Notes: generated from the sequence alone by a model not told the origin. 54,612 nt of DNA from Klebsiella pneumoniae (GCA_943330855.2 CALQJI020000027.1:1-54612); one strand, 5' to 3'; counted from the first letter of the stretch, positions 25,598 through 35,518 are shown. Numbers and translations are program-made.

Positions 25598-27804
25598 TGT
25601 CCTCCACAAAGTCGTTCACCCCGCACTGGCTCATGCTCGGCGCGCTGCTGCTCGGCGGCCCCCTTCGTGCCGCCGAACCACAGCTCGTCGCGCCGGACCG
25701 CACCAAACAACTCGTGCTGGACCCGCGCGTCATCCAGTCCGTCACGAATGCCAGGCTCACCCTCGGCACGGTCGAGAAGGAGCCGCGCAACCCGCTCATC
25801 CATGCCGACCAGCCGTGGGAAAATGCGCTCAACAATCTCTACCCCAACGTCCTCTGGGACGCGGCAGCGCAGCGCTTCAAGCTCTGGTATAAGTGCGTGC
25901 TCACCGACAAGGAAGTAATCGCGAAGATGAGCGACCCGGTGACGATTCACGATCAGGGTTGGTTCCTGCTCTACGCGACCTCGCGCGACGGGCTGACGTG
26001 GGAGAAGCCAGCGGTCGGGCAGTTTGAGTTCGGCGGCTCGACAGCGAACAACGCCGTGGCCCGCGACACGCCGAACGTCGGCGTCTTCCGCGACCCGCAC
26101 GACCCCGACGCGGCGCGGCGCTTCAAGATGGTGTATGACGTAGGCCTCGGAAAGCCACGCGTGCGCTTCTCGCCGGACGGTCTGAAGTGGAGCGAGCCGC
26201 AGGAGCCGAAGGGCTTCGCCGGCTACCACTGCGACACCCACAACAACGCGTTCTGGGACGAGCGCTCGGGCAAGTATGTCTGGTTCACCAAGGCCTTTCT
26301 TGGCGAACGGTTGGTCGCGCGCTTCGAGAGCACGGACTTTGTGAACTGGAAATCCAGCGGCGTGGTGCTGCGCTCGACGGTGGCCGAGGGGCGGACGCAC
26401 CAGACGTATTGCCTGCCGGTCTTCCCCTACGCGAACGGTTACCTCGGCTTCGTGATGATGTATCACGCGGGCACGGATCGCACGGTGGACTGCGAACTCG
26501 CGTGGAGTCCCGACACGGTGAACTGGACGCGGGTCGCGCCCGGCACGTCGTTTATCCCGCGTGGACCCAAGGGCAGCTACGACGGCGCGTGCATTTATGC
26601 GCCTTCCGGCCCGGCCATCGCGCAGGACGGCAAACTGCTCATCTTCTACGGTGGCGATTCTTTCCCGCACCAAGGCTGGAAGCGGCATTGCTTGCCATGC
26701 CTTGCCCGCGTGCGCGTGGACGGTTTCGCGGGCTACGAGCCGAGCGCAGCCGACGCCGAGGCGACCCTCATCACGCAACCGCTGCTTGTCACCGGTCCCA
26801 TCCAAGTTAGCGCCGATGTGCGCGGCTCTCTGCGCGTGAGTGTGCTGGAGGAAGCGAGTTTCACGGACGCGGTCATTGACGGTGACGTGACCGATGGCGA
26901 GTTGAAGTGGCCCGGTCGCGACGCGGCCGCGCTGCGCGGAAAGATCGTGCGGCTCAAGTTCACTCTGCGCGACGCGAAGCTCTATGCGTTCCGGGGCTTG
27001 GAGCTGGTGTCCGCGCCGGTGGCGAGCACGAGCGTGCGCAAGTTCACCACGCCGCTCGATGTCAGCCTGAGTTTCCCCGGCCTGGCCAACGGAGCGTTGC
27101 TCCGCCACACGACCGATGGTTCCGAGCCGACGGCCAGTTCGCCCGTCGTGCGTGGGCCGCTGCGGCTGGCGCAGACCACCCGTGTGCGTGCGCGGGCGTT
27201 CCTGCCCGGCGTGACGGGCGGTGGACCGGAGTTCGACGCGGTCTTCACCCGCCGCGAGCCGCGCAACGTCACCTGGCCCACGCCGGTGGCGCAGACCTTC
27301 GCATTCGATCAGTCTGCGACCGGCTGGCTCGGCGCGGACAAGCTGGAGCATCGCGTTACCGGCGGCGTCGCGGGCGGGCATGTCACCGTGTCGCGCGGCG
27401 GCCGGCTGCGGCCCTTCGCGTATCTGCCGCACACCGCGACCAACGGTCTCGCGGGCAACTGGCCGGTGAAGTTTGGCGGCGACGGGGTGAACGTCACCTT
27501 TCACACCCGCAGCGCGGAGCCGGGTGGGAGTTTCCAGTTCGAACTCTTCGCGAAGGACATCGCCCAGTGGACCTACGCCCGGCTGCCGAAGTCCACCCCG
27601 GCTTGGCAGCGAGTGTCCGTGCCGGTGCGCTGGGACTGGAACGACGCGGAAGCGGAAGCGGCCGGTTGGGTGCGCGGCCCCGCTGCGTTCTCCTGGCAGG
27701 ACACGCTCGCGCATTTGGGCAAGGTGGTCGTCGCTGCCGGACCGGGAAGCGAAGGCGCGGCCTTCGACCTCGACGAGTTCACCGTCACCGCGTTTTCGAA
27801 TTGA
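25594..27804 (+). CDS. Exported five-bladed-propeller glycosidase-like protein with chitobiase C-terminal domain
   Basis: 736 residues starting at an ATG that overlaps the previous stop; a second ATG directly follows. Signal peptide to about residue 28 (LMLGALLLGGPLRAAE). Residues about 60-390 look like a GH32/43/130-type propeller: NVLWDAAAQRFKLWY, YATSRDGLTWEKP, VGVFRDPHD, FWDERSGKYVWF, ESTDFVNWKSSG, LAWSPDTVNWTRV, SYDGACIYAPSG and GKLLIFYGG are blade motifs. A CHB_HEX_C-type domain follows at about 480-555 (DVSLSFPGLANGALLRHTTD, FDAVFTRRE). The last 180 residues are a beta-sandwich that could be a carbohydrate-binding module. The exact glycosidase family and substrate cannot be read from this. 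A fragment of the chitobiase-type domain is duplicated at 33265-33492. Confidence 0.8.
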   Translation: MMSSTKSFTPHWLMLGALLLGGPLRAAEPQLVAPDRTKQLVLDPRVIQSVTNARLTLGTVEKEPRNPLIHADQPWENALNNLYPNVLWDAAAQRFKLWYKCVLTDKEVIAKMSDPVTIHDQGWFLLYATSRDGLTWEKPAVGQFEFGGSTANNAVARDTPNVGVFRDPHDPDAARRFKMVYDVGLGKPRVRFSPDGLKWSEPQEPKGFAGYHCDTHNNAFWDERSGKYVWFTKAFLGERLVARFESTDFVNWKSSGVVLRSTVAEGRTHQTYCLPVFPYANGYLGFVMMYHAGTDRTVDCELAWSPDTVNWTRVAPGTSFIPRGPKGSYDGACIYAPSGPAIAQDGKLLIFYGGDSFPHQGWKRHCLPCLARVRVDGFAGYEPSAADAEATLITQPLLVTGPIQVSADVRGSLRVSVLEEASFTDAVIDGDVTDGELKWPGRDAAALRGKIVRLKFTLRDAKLYAFRGLELVSAPVASTSVRKFTTPLDVSLSFPGLANGALLRHTTDGSEPTASSPVVRGPLRLAQTTRVRARAFLPGVTGGGPEFDAVFTRREPRNVTWPTPVAQTFAFDQSATGWLGADKLEHRVTGGVAGGHVTVSRGGRLRPFAYLPHTATNGLAGNWPVKFGGDGVNVTFHTRSAEPGGSFQFELFAKDIAQWTYARLPKSTPAWQRVSVPVRWDWNDAEAEAAGWVRGPAAFSWQDTLAHLGKVVVAAGPGSEGAAFDLDEFTVTAFSN

Positions 27805-27874
27805 TTTCGACCTTGAAACCCATCCGGGATTAACATCCTGACCACACATACTGCATACGACTTTCGGACACTGC

Positions 27875-29476
27875 ATGCCAACAGCGTTACTCCCGCTCTG
27901 GCCGACGCGAATGACAGGGGCGCCCGGGAAGGCCTTCCGCCTTCAACCCGCCCTCCGCCGGGGCATCCTGCTGCTCATGTGCAGCTTCAACGCCGGGCTA
28001 ACTGCCCGAGCTGAAGCCGAATTCCCCCCACCGGAAAAGGTCCGCGCCCGCCTCGCCAAGGACATTGACGGCGTGTTCGGTTCAGGGGCCTCGCGCGCGG
28101 TCGTGACCAAGCGTGACCTGCGCGGCTTCCGTGATGACACGGCGCCGCTCCTCACCGAAGACGTCGAGACTCAAAATCGCGCCCCAAAGCCGGCGGACAG
28201 CGCGGCGGCAATTACTACTCTCCCCAAGCCCGCCGCACCGGCACCGGCAACCAAACCACTCACCCCGCCCAGCCCAGCCACCCCGAACGCCCTCGCCGCC
28301 CCCGCCCCGCTTAAGCTCGGCAAGCCCGGCGAGGTCATCCATCAAACCGCGATTAAATTGCAGCAGCCAAAGAAGTCCCTCGACCGCGCGGAGGGCGGGC
28401 CGAACCACGTTCTGTTCACACTCTGGATTCCCGAGGGTCTCAAGACCGCGCGCGGGATTTACCACACGCCCTTCAACCTCGACACGGTCGAGAAGGAGCA
28501 GTCGCGCGCGATGGCGCGGAACTGGAGCTTCGCGCTGGTGGGCGGCAACTTCATGCGCGTGAACAGAACCGAAATGGGACCGGCGTTAATCGCGGGTCTC
28601 GCCGACCTCGCCGCCAAGAGCGGCCACGGCGAACTCACTCACGCCCCGCTCATTTTCTCCAGCATGTCCGCCGGCACCGGCATGTGCCTCGCGCTCGCGG
28701 AACATCTGCCCGAGCGCACGCTCGCCTGCGGCCTCGTCGCGCTCGAGGTCGGTCCCGAGACCGCCGCCGTCCGTGACGTGCCGATGCTCACCCTCTTCGG
28801 ATCTAAGGATGGCCAGCAAATGCCAAAGCTCGAAGCCCTGCTGCCGAAGCGCCGCGCCGAATTCACCCCAAGCTGGGCCATCGCCGTGCAATGGGCGCGC
28901 GGCCACGAATGGGGCCAGGCGAACAATCTGCTCTGGCCGTTCTTCGACGAAATCATCCGCCAGCGCTACCCCACCGACGCCTCGCCCGCGAGCGGTCCCG
29001 TCACACTTCGCCGCTACGACCCCGCGCGCGTCTGGCTCGCGGACCCAGCGAGCTGGAAGAGTCGCGTGCCCACCATCGCCGCCGTGGCGGACTACCGCGC
29101 CGAAAAGGCCGCCGCCTGCTGGCTGCCCGGCGAAGACGTCGCGCGAGTGTGGCAAAGCTTCGTCGTGGACAGGCCGTTGGTGCAAATCACCGAGCCGGCC
29201 TCGCAAGGCGACAAAAATCCGCTGGCCATTTTCACGCCGGGCCGCGAGGTCACCGTTCAAGTTCAGGTCAGCCCCGCCTTCGTTGCGCTGAAAATCGTTC
29301 TCCACGACCGCGCCACCCGCCTCGCCGAAGCGCCAGTCACCGCAGGCAAAGCTGAGCTGCACACTGGCCCGCTCGCGCCCGGCTTCCACACGCTCATCGC
29401 CCACGCTGTCAACGCGGAGGGAGCCATCGAGCTCTCTCGACCCGTCACGATTCTGGTTCAAGCGCCAGCCAACTGA
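27875..29476 (+). CDS. Exported alpha/beta-hydrolase-like protein
   Basis: 533 residues; the ATG at 27911 (MTGAPGK) is an alternative start. A hydrophobic signal segment (ILLLMCSFNAGLTARAEA) ends near residue 50. A Pro/Ala-rich linker (about 105-160) separates a short N-terminal part from an alpha/beta-hydrolase-like domain: VLFTLWIPEG, LVGGNFMRVN, then a nucleophile-elbow-like S-M-S-A-G with the candidate Ser at about 265, and VPMLTLFGSKDG, the usual acid-bearing strand. A C-terminal beta-sandwich (about 440-530) resembles an Ig-like cap. The elbow is not the canonical G-x-S-x-G, so esterase activity is likely but not certain. It lies 70 bp after the glycosidase gene and 23 bp before the DUF1592 gene, so it is probably in one operon. 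Confidence 0.7.
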   Translation: MPTALLPLWPTRMTGAPGKAFRLQPALRRGILLLMCSFNAGLTARAEAEFPPPEKVRARLAKDIDGVFGSGASRAVVTKRDLRGFRDDTAPLLTEDVETQNRAPKPADSAAAITTLPKPAAPAPATKPLTPPSPATPNALAAPAPLKLGKPGEVIHQTAIKLQQPKKSLDRAEGGPNHVLFTLWIPEGLKTARGIYHTPFNLDTVEKEQSRAMARNWSFALVGGNFMRVNRTEMGPALIAGLADLAAKSGHGELTHAPLIFSSMSAGTGMCLALAEHLPERTLACGLVALEVGPETAAVRDVPMLTLFGSKDGQQMPKLEALLPKRRAEFTPSWAIAVQWARGHEWGQANNLLWPFFDEIIRQRYPTDASPASGPVTLRRYDPARVWLADPASWKSRVPTIAAVADYRAEKAAACWLPGEDVARVWQSFVVDRPLVQITEPASQGDKNPLAIFTPGREVTVQVQVSPAFVALKIVLHDRATRLAEAPVTAGKAELHTGPLAPGFHTLIAHAVNAEGAIELSRPVTILVQAPAN

Positions 29477-29499
29477 ACGCCGTCAAATCCGCCCGACAC

Positions 29500-31722
29500 A
29501 TGCAGCCCGCGCGCTTACCCTATGCTTCCAGCCTGGCTGGCCTTTTCCTCTGCGCCTGCATCATTTGTGCGCCCGCCGCGCCCGCGACGACGGCGAGTTT
29601 CGTCGCGACGCTCCGCCCCTTCCTCGCCGAGCATTGCGTGAAATGCCACGGCCCCGAGAAGCCGAAGGGCGACGTGCGGCTCGACTCGCTCACGGGCGAC
29701 CTCGCGAAGGAAGGCGAACTGTGGACAACGGTGCGTGACCAGATTCGCGACGGGTTGATGCCGCCGAAGAAGGAAAAACAGCCCGATGCCGCACTGTCCC
29801 GGCGCGTGGTTGCGACACTCACGCAGGCGCTGCCAAAGCCGCAGACCGCCGAGCAATTCGCCAGCGACCAGTTGCCGAACAAGGGCAATTTGATTCCGCA
29901 CGACCTGCTTTTCGCCCAGCCCGCCGGCGAGGTCACGCCGCCCGCCGGGCGGCTCTGGCGCTTGAACTCCGACTCCTATCTCGGCCTCGTCAGCAGCGTG
30001 TCCCGCGCCCGCATGGACGGCCTGGTGAAACCCTTCACCATCATTCCCGAGCGCGGCTTGCAGGACTACGCCGCCCTCTACTCGATGGATGAACCGACGA
30101 CGGAAATCCTACTGCGCAATGCCGCGACCATCGTCGAGCGCCAGACCGCGCACGACTTCAAGGACGGTAAACTCACCGGCAAGAACGACAGCATCCGCGA
30201 CTTCGTCGCGCTCATGGACGCGGCGAAGCCGCCCACGCCCGAGCAGGTCGCGGCGGTGGTGAAGCAGCAGTTCACGCTGGCCATCGGTCGCGTGCCGGGG
30301 GCGGAGGAAGTTGCCCGCTACCAGTCGTTCTACGAAACGTGCGCGCGGGATGGCGACCGCCCCGCCGCCGTGCGGACCGTGCTGCAAGCCGTGCTGCTGG
30401 GGGCCGACGCGGTGTTCCGCTCGGAGCGGGGCGGGGCCGCCGATGGCAAAGGCCGCCGGATGCTGGCTCCGAACGAGCTGGCCGTCGCACTGAGTCTGGC
30501 CCTGGGCAACAAGCGTCTCGAACCCCTCACCGCCGCCGCTGCCAAGGGTGAACTCATCACCAAGGAACAAATCGCCACGCGCCTCCGCGCCATCCTCGAC
30601 ACCCCGGACAAGCGGCTCGACACCTCGCGGCTGCTGGCCTTCTTCCAGCAGTATTTCGAGTATCACCGCGCGCCTGAGATTTTCAAAGAAGAGCGGTTTC
30701 CCTTCCCCGAGAAGGCCAGCGAATACGCCCTGCGACGCGGCAACTGGCCCAAGAACGACCAGACGCTGGTCGGCTCGATTCACCACGCGGCCAACCTCGT
30801 CGCCGACACCGACCGGCTCGTGCAGCGCGTCCTCGCCGAGGACAAGGACGTGCTCCGGCAGTTGCTCACCACGGACCTCATGTTCGTCAACCTGCGGTTC
30901 AAGGAGGACAAGCAGACCCGCCAGCCCGTGCCCGTCCCCGCCGCTGAATTAAATCCCAACAACCATCGCGGCATCGTCGGGCCGCACTACGTTTATGGCC
31001 TCGCCACCTGGCCAGCCGCGCAACCGGTGAAAGCGTCCGCCGAGCAGCCCCGCCTCGGCGTTCTCATGCAGCCCGCGTGGCTCGTGGCGCACTCGACCAA
31101 TTTCGAGAACGACCCCGTGCGTCGCGGCCGGTGGATTCGCGAGCGTCTCCTCGGCCAGACCGTTCCCGACCTGCCCATCGGCGTCGTCGCGCAGGTGGCC
31201 GACGAGCCGCACCGCGCGTTCCGCGACCGCCTGCAAGTCACGCGGGAGGCCAAGTGCTGGAAGTGCCATCAGTGGATGGATGAACTGGGGCTGCCCTTCG
31301 AGCAGTTCACCCACTACGGCGTGTTTCAAAAAGCCGAGCTGGTCGTGGATGCCGAAGCCACCGCGAACCACGTGGACAAGAACGGCAAGCCGCTCGGTAA
31401 GGTGTTTACGACGACGAAACTCAACACCACCGGCGAGGTTGCGCACACCAACGACCCTCAGCTCGACGGCCCCGTTAAGGATGCCTACGAGCTGGTTCGT
31501 CGCCTCGCGGATTCCACGCGCGTCCGGCAAGTCTTCGTGCGCCACGCCTTCCGCTACTTTATGGGGCGGAACGAATCTCTCGCCGACGCTCGCACGTTGC
31601 AGGAAGCCGACCGCGCTTATGTCGCCAGCGGCGGCAGCTTCAAGGCGCTCGTCATCGCGCTGCTCACGTCGGATTCCTTTCTCTACCGCTCGTCGCCCAC
31701 CACCACCGCGCAGTCCAAATGA
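29500..31722 (+). CDS. DUF1592/DUF1588/DUF1585 di-haem exported protein
   Basis: 740 residues. Signal peptide (SLAGLFLCACIICAPAAPA), then a PSCyt1-type cytochrome c region with C46-V-K-C49-H50. The DUF1592 region covers about 245-400 (FTLAIGRVPGAEEVARY, AVLLGADAVFRSE, ELAVALSLALGN). A DUF1588 region (GVLMQPAWLVAHSTN, RGRWIRERLLG) holds a second haem motif, C586-W-K-C589-H590. A DUF1585 tail (FRYFMGRNESLADARTL, DSFLYR) closes the protein. The family is abundant in Planctomycetes and Verrucomicrobia, is predicted periplasmic, and almost always precedes a DUF1552 gene, as here. Its biochemical activity is not established. The stop overlaps the next ATG. Confidence 0.9.
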   Translation: MQPARLPYASSLAGLFLCACIICAPAAPATTASFVATLRPFLAEHCVKCHGPEKPKGDVRLDSLTGDLAKEGELWTTVRDQIRDGLMPPKKEKQPDAALSRRVVATLTQALPKPQTAEQFASDQLPNKGNLIPHDLLFAQPAGEVTPPAGRLWRLNSDSYLGLVSSVSRARMDGLVKPFTIIPERGLQDYAALYSMDEPTTEILLRNAATIVERQTAHDFKDGKLTGKNDSIRDFVALMDAAKPPTPEQVAAVVKQQFTLAIGRVPGAEEVARYQSFYETCARDGDRPAAVRTVLQAVLLGADAVFRSERGGAADGKGRRMLAPNELAVALSLALGNKRLEPLTAAAAKGELITKEQIATRLRAILDTPDKRLDTSRLLAFFQQYFEYHRAPEIFKEERFPFPEKASEYALRRGNWPKNDQTLVGSIHHAANLVADTDRLVQRVLAEDKDVLRQLLTTDLMFVNLRFKEDKQTRQPVPVPAAELNPNNHRGIVGPHYVYGLATWPAAQPVKASAEQPRLGVLMQPAWLVAHSTNFENDPVRRGRWIRERLLGQTVPDLPIGVVAQVADEPHRAFRDRLQVTREAKCWKCHQWMDELGLPFEQFTHYGVFQKAELVVDAEATANHVDKNGKPLGKVFTTTKLNTTGEVAHTNDPQLDGPVKDAYELVRRLADSTRVRQVFVRHAFRYFMGRNESLADARTLQEADRAYVASGGSFKALVIALLTSDSFLYRSSPTTTAQSK

Positions 31723-33116
31723 AAACCAACCCTCTCCAGTTCCGCCCTGAGTTCACCCGGCGCGACGCCCTCAAAGGCCTCACGCTCGGCGCGGGCGCGA
31801 CGCTTCTCAGCCCCTTCCTCGCGCAGCTCGCCGCGCACGCCGCCGGCAGCCCGTCGGCCATCCGTCATCGCGTCGTCATTGTGATGCAGAGCAACGGCCT
31901 GCGCCCGAGCTTCATCACGCCCGTCGGCCACAAGCGGAAGGACGACGGCAAAGGCGGCAGCATCGCGCGCGAAGTGGTCGAAATCCCGCTGGCTGACCAG
32001 CAGCTCCCCGCCGCGCTGGAACCGCTCACGCCCTTCAAGGACCGCCTCGCGTTGATTCAAGGCCTGTCGGGCCGCGTGGCCTTGGGCGACCATTCCGGCA
32101 ATCACGGCGCACTCGGCTGTTACTCCGCCAGCAAGGTGCTGGGCCAGACGATTGACTCCGCGCTCGCCGACGCCTTGCCCGCCGTCTTCCCCCATGTGCT
32201 GCTCGGCCTCGCCGGCGACACCGGCAGCGAGGCGATGAACTACGCGCACTCCGCCGTCGCCGCGAACAAACCGCTGCCCACCCTCTGCTCGCCCGACCTG
32301 GCGTTTCGCTCGCTCTTCGGCAGCGTGGACGGCGGGGGCAAGGGGCCGTTCGACCGCCAGACGCACCTGCTCGAGTTCATGGCCGACGACGTCAAGCGTG
32401 CCCGCACCGCGCTTGCGCCCGAGGAACGCCTGAAGCTCGACCGCTACGTGGAAGCCTTCGAGTCGCTGCACCAGCGGCAGGCGCAAATTGCCGCGATGCA
32501 GGAAGTCATCAAACGCAACGCGCCGCAGCTCGGCGAGAAGCGCACGACCACCACGTCGAGCCTGATACTGGAGGCGCAGTTCGAAATCGCGGCCGCCGCG
32601 CTGATTGCCGGGCTGACGAACGTCGTCACGCTCACCTCCGGCAGCGGCGGCCAGCGCTTCGGCAAATACCCCGAGCTGGGCGCGCAGGATTTGCACGGCC
32701 TCGGCCACGGCGGGTCTATCGCGGGCAAGACGAACGAGGAGAGCTTCATCGTGCTGCACCAGTTGCACACCCGGCTCATCGCCAGTCTCGCGCGCAAACT
32801 CGCCACCATCCCCGAGGGCAACGGCACGATGCTCGACCACACCACCATCCTCTTCCTCAGCGACTCCGGCGACGGCCACCACCCGCAACTGCGCACCTGG
32901 CCGATGGTGCTCCTTGGCAACCTCGGCGGCCGCCTCAAGGTCGGCGGACGCTATCTGGAATTCCCCGGCTACGGCCTCCCCAACCACCGCACCATCGGCA
33001 GCCTTTACAACACCTTCCTTCACGCCGCCGGCCAACCCCGCGCCAAGTTCGGCCTCGACGACATTGCGTTGAAGGACGTGAAGCAGGGCATGCCATTGCC
33101 GGAGTTGCTTGCCTGA
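31719..33116 (+). CDS. DUF1552 domain protein, Tat-exported
   Basis: 465 residues, overlapping the upstream DUF1592 gene as ATGA, so the two are translationally coupled. The N terminus has a twin-arginine signal (FTRRDALKGLTLGAGATLL). Family features include RHRVVIVMQSNGLRPSF, LIQGLSGRV, a histidine-containing DHSGNHGALG, and a late TTILFLSDSGDGHHP ... GRYLEFPGYGLPNHRTIG stretch. The fold is related to the alkaline-phosphatase/sulfatase-like DUF1501 proteins. The function is unknown; co-occurrence implies joint action with the di-haem partner in the periplasm. Confidence 0.88.
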   Translation: MKTNPLQFRPEFTRRDALKGLTLGAGATLLSPFLAQLAAHAAGSPSAIRHRVVIVMQSNGLRPSFITPVGHKRKDDGKGGSIAREVVEIPLADQQLPAALEPLTPFKDRLALIQGLSGRVALGDHSGNHGALGCYSASKVLGQTIDSALADALPAVFPHVLLGLAGDTGSEAMNYAHSAVAANKPLPTLCSPDLAFRSLFGSVDGGGKGPFDRQTHLLEFMADDVKRARTALAPEERLKLDRYVEAFESLHQRQAQIAAMQEVIKRNAPQLGEKRTTTTSSLILEAQFEIAAAALIAGLTNVVTLTSGSGGQRFGKYPELGAQDLHGLGHGGSIAGKTNEESFIVLHQLHTRLIASLARKLATIPEGNGTMLDHTTILFLSDSGDGHHPQLRTWPMVLLGNLGGRLKVGGRYLEFPGYGLPNHRTIGSLYNTFLHAAGQPRAKFGLDDIALKDVKQGMPLPELLA

Positions 33117-33264
33117 GCCATTCACCCTGCATAACGCAAGCAGGCCGGAGCCATCGTGGTGGGTGCCCTCGAGTTCCCCCTTGCTGTTGCTCAGAGTGCT
33201 GGACATCTCGCGAAGGAGCTTTTCAGCAAGCACTTGTTTGAGTGCCAAGCCATTCGCGAGCCAG

Positions 33265-33492
33265 GCGCGCGGAAGTTCACCATGCCACCCGATGTGAGTC
33301 TGAGTTTTCCCGGCCCGGCCAACGGCGCGTTGCTCCTCCACACGACGATGGTTCCGAGCCGGTCACCAGTTCGCCCGTCGTGCGCAGGCCGCTGCGGCTG
33401 GCGCAGACCACGCGCATCCGAACGCGGGCGTTCCTGCCCGGCGTGACGGGCGGCGGACCGGAGTTCGATGCGGTCTTCACCCGCCGCGAGCC
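33265..33492 (+). pseudogene. Duplicated fragment of the chitobiase-C-terminal domain from 27033-27260
   Basis: Aligns almost base for base with 27033-27260 of the upstream glycosidase-like gene (shared blocks include CTGCGGCTGGCGCAGACCAC and GCGGTCTTCACCCGCCGCGA), with scattered substitutions. A one-base loss in 'cacacgacgatgg' versus 'cacacgaccgatgg' breaks the frame. It joins the transposase remnant about 18 bp after the homology ends. I see nothing convincing in 33117-33264. Confidence 0.8.
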
Positions 33493-33509
33493 AGAGGCCG
33501 GTGCCCACG

Positions 33510-34260
33510 TGTGGCATCGACTCGGACAACGACGGAGCGTTTATCAACGACACGCTGGCGACTTACTGCCAAGCGGAATGCATCGCGTTTACGCACTCGC
33601 GCCCGCATCACAAAAACGACCAAGCTTGGATTGAACAGAAGACCGGGGCCGTGATTCGCAGAACGGTTGGCCACGAGCGGTTTTCCGGGCTTGTCGCTGG
33701 ACAAGCACTGGTGCAGTTGCTAGCGGCTGTGCACCTCTATGTGAACTACTTTCAGCCCTCCTTCAAATTGCGGGAGCGGATCCGCGTGGGGGCCAAAGTG
33801 AAGAATGCATATCACCCGCCCGCCACGCCTTGTGATCGACTGCTGGCGCACGCGGGGGTCAAGGAAAAGATCAAGACGACCTTGCGAACGCAACGGGATC
33901 AGTTGGACCCGGTGGAACTGCTACATCGAATTCGGCAGGGGCAGGCCGCGCTGGCGGCGTTGAGCACCGGGTAGCCGAGCGAGGGACCGGATCGAAAAAG
34001 CCTGAATCAATTTCTCGCGAGTCTGCCGGACCTATGGCGACAGGGGGAGGCACGTCCCACGCATCGCAAAGGAGAGGCAAAAGCCCGCTACTGGCGGACG
34101 CGTGAGGATCCGTTCAAAGACGTTTGGACCGACATCTTGCTCTAGGCGTCAGAAGGAGCCCGACATCACGGCCAAGGATCTCCTGCAAAAATTGGACGGA
34201 AAATATCCAGGGCTGTTTGGCAGCAAGTTGCTGCGAACCCTCCAGCGCCGGCTGGTCTTT
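33510..34260 (+). pseudogene. Decayed DDE (integrase-core) transposase remnant
   Basis: Begins abruptly at CGIDSDNDGAFIND, the strand bearing the second catalytic Asp of an integrase-core (rve-type) transposase. It continues TYCQAECIAFTHSRPHHKND, then Q-A-W-I-E-Q-K with the catalytic Glu and RRTVGHERFSG. An in-frame TAG at 33972 interrupts it. The same frame resumes (LNQFLASLPDLWRQGE ... YWRTREDPFKDVW) to a TAG near 34143. A shifted frame then gives the usual tail (EPDITAKDLLQKLDGKYPG ... LLRTLQRRL). The N-terminal half is missing, replaced by the chitobiase-domain fragment. Direct GGTAAC repeats at 34441 and 34459 may be the element's right end. Confidence 0.75.
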
Positions 34261-34314
34261 GGCGGAGTGGAGGAGCGCAACGATGTGCAGGTCGTCGCAG
34301 CCACCGTCTCCGTT

Positions 34315-34369
34315 GCAGGGTAGGCCACGCTCCGGCTCGCTACGCTCGCCTCCGCGTGGCCTACCCTGC
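34315..34369. repeat. REP-like hairpin, 15-bp perfect inverted repeat
   Basis: GCAGGGTAGGCCACG (34315-34329) is the exact reverse complement of CGTGGCCTACCCTGC (34355-34369), with a 25-nt GC-rich loop containing CGGCTCGCTACGCTCGCC. It lies at the 3' edge of the dead transposase and resembles dispersed REP-type elements; copy number elsewhere is unknown. Confidence 0.6.
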
Positions 34370-34490
34370 AGGTGTCTCAACCGTGTGAAACAACGCGCAG
34401 CGACACAGGAAAAAGCAGCTTCTTATCGCCCCTCAAGCTTGGTAACATTTTGTAATCAGGTAACGGGAAAGGAGAAATAGTTGTCGTTGA

Positions 34491-35183
34491 CGGGCCCTCG
34501 CCGAACAACGCCAGCAGATCGACATCGTCCCCTTGAGCTTCGAGGACCGGCTGGCGCTCCTGGTCGAACGCCAGTGGCTCTTGCAGGAAAACCGTGGCCT
34601 AGCGCTGCGCTTGAAGAATGCGCAGCCCAAAATCAGCGCCAGCTTGGAGGACCTGGACTACCGCAGTTCGCGGGGCCTCAAGCGGGCGCAGATCGACCAG
34701 CTGCGCGCCGCCTCCTGGGTGAAGGACCACCGCAACTGCCTCATCACCGGGCCGACGGACTCGGGCAAAACCTACCTGGCCTGTGCGGTGGGCGCCCAAG
34801 CGTGTCGGGAGGGTTACCGCACGCTCTACTTTTATGCGCCCAAGTTCTTTCGCGCCCTGGAAAGCGCCCGGGCCGACGGAAGCCTGCTGCCCCTGCTCAA
34901 GAAACTGGCCCGCGCTCCGCTGGTCAGCGTGGATGACCTGGGCCTGGTCAGCGTGCCGGGCAAACTCTACGCCGAATTTTTGGAGATGCTCGATGACCGT
35001 CAAGGCCAGGGGGCCACGCTGATCACCAGCCAGTTCCCGGTCAGCCAGTGGCACGAAGTCATCGGCGACCCCACCGTGGCCGACGCCATCCTGGATCGCC
35101 TGGTCCACAACGCCTACCGCATCGAGCTCAAGGGCGAGTCCCTGCGCAAAAGCAAAACATCCCCTGCGGAAAATGCAGCCTGA
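34491..35183 (+). pseudogene. istB: 5'-truncated istB (IS21-type transposition ATPase)
   Basis: Homology starts at LAEQRQQIDIVPLSFEDRLA just after an in-frame TGA at 34488, so the normal first 25-30 residues and start codon are gone; a TTG at 34533 is the only plausible start. The rest looks intact: Walker A GPTDSGKT (Asp where Gly is usual), LVSVDDLG as Walker B, TLITSQFPVSQWHEVIGD, and the C-terminal ILDRLVHNAYRIELKGESLR. IstB is the AAA+ helper of IS21 transposases. No istA accompanies it, so it is a non-autonomous remnant. Confidence 0.8.
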
Positions 35184-35450
35184 AGCTCAACCATCACAGG
35201 CGCGCCTCTGCGGGCGGGCGGGTGAGTCCGTGCCGCGTGGCGACCGGCGGGAACGCGAACTGGAGTTCGGGAGTTCGTTCCCACCGCTCACCGCCCGCCC
35301 GCAGAGACGGCGCGACAACGGCCTGGACTGGTGGACCGAAACGTCACCCCTCCGAGGGGCTCCGAAGCCGCGCCAAACCCAGGGCAATACCTTGACGCCT
35401 CCCGGACCCCACCTTATGAATCTCTCACAGCGTCGCTTCGCTCCGATTGC

Positions 35451-35518
35451 TGTCCGACAGCGTCGGAACGCTGTCCGATATGGAATGGAACAGGTGTCCG
35501 ACATCATCGGAATACGCA
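35451..35518 (+). mobile_element. IS21-type right terminus with three TGTCCGA repeats
   Basis: TGTCCGA occurs at 35451, 35472 and 35495, and the block ends ATCATCGGAATACGCA at 35518. Multiple terminal repeats of this kind lie downstream of istB in IS21-family elements, and an istB remnant is 270 bp upstream. A DUF1552 gene piece begins almost immediately after, so this is probably the insertion boundary. The intervening 35184-35450 holds GC-rich sequence and no gene. Confidence 0.5.

Noticed and set aside
25348..27876. 842-codon open frame on the minus strand
   Set aside because: Antisense shadow of the beta-helix and glycosidase-like genes in GC-rich DNA; composition (Arg/Glu/Ala) lacks any domain signal.
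31683..33341. 552-codon open frame on the minus strand
   Set aside because: Antisense to the DUF1552 gene, which has a Tat signal and family motifs.
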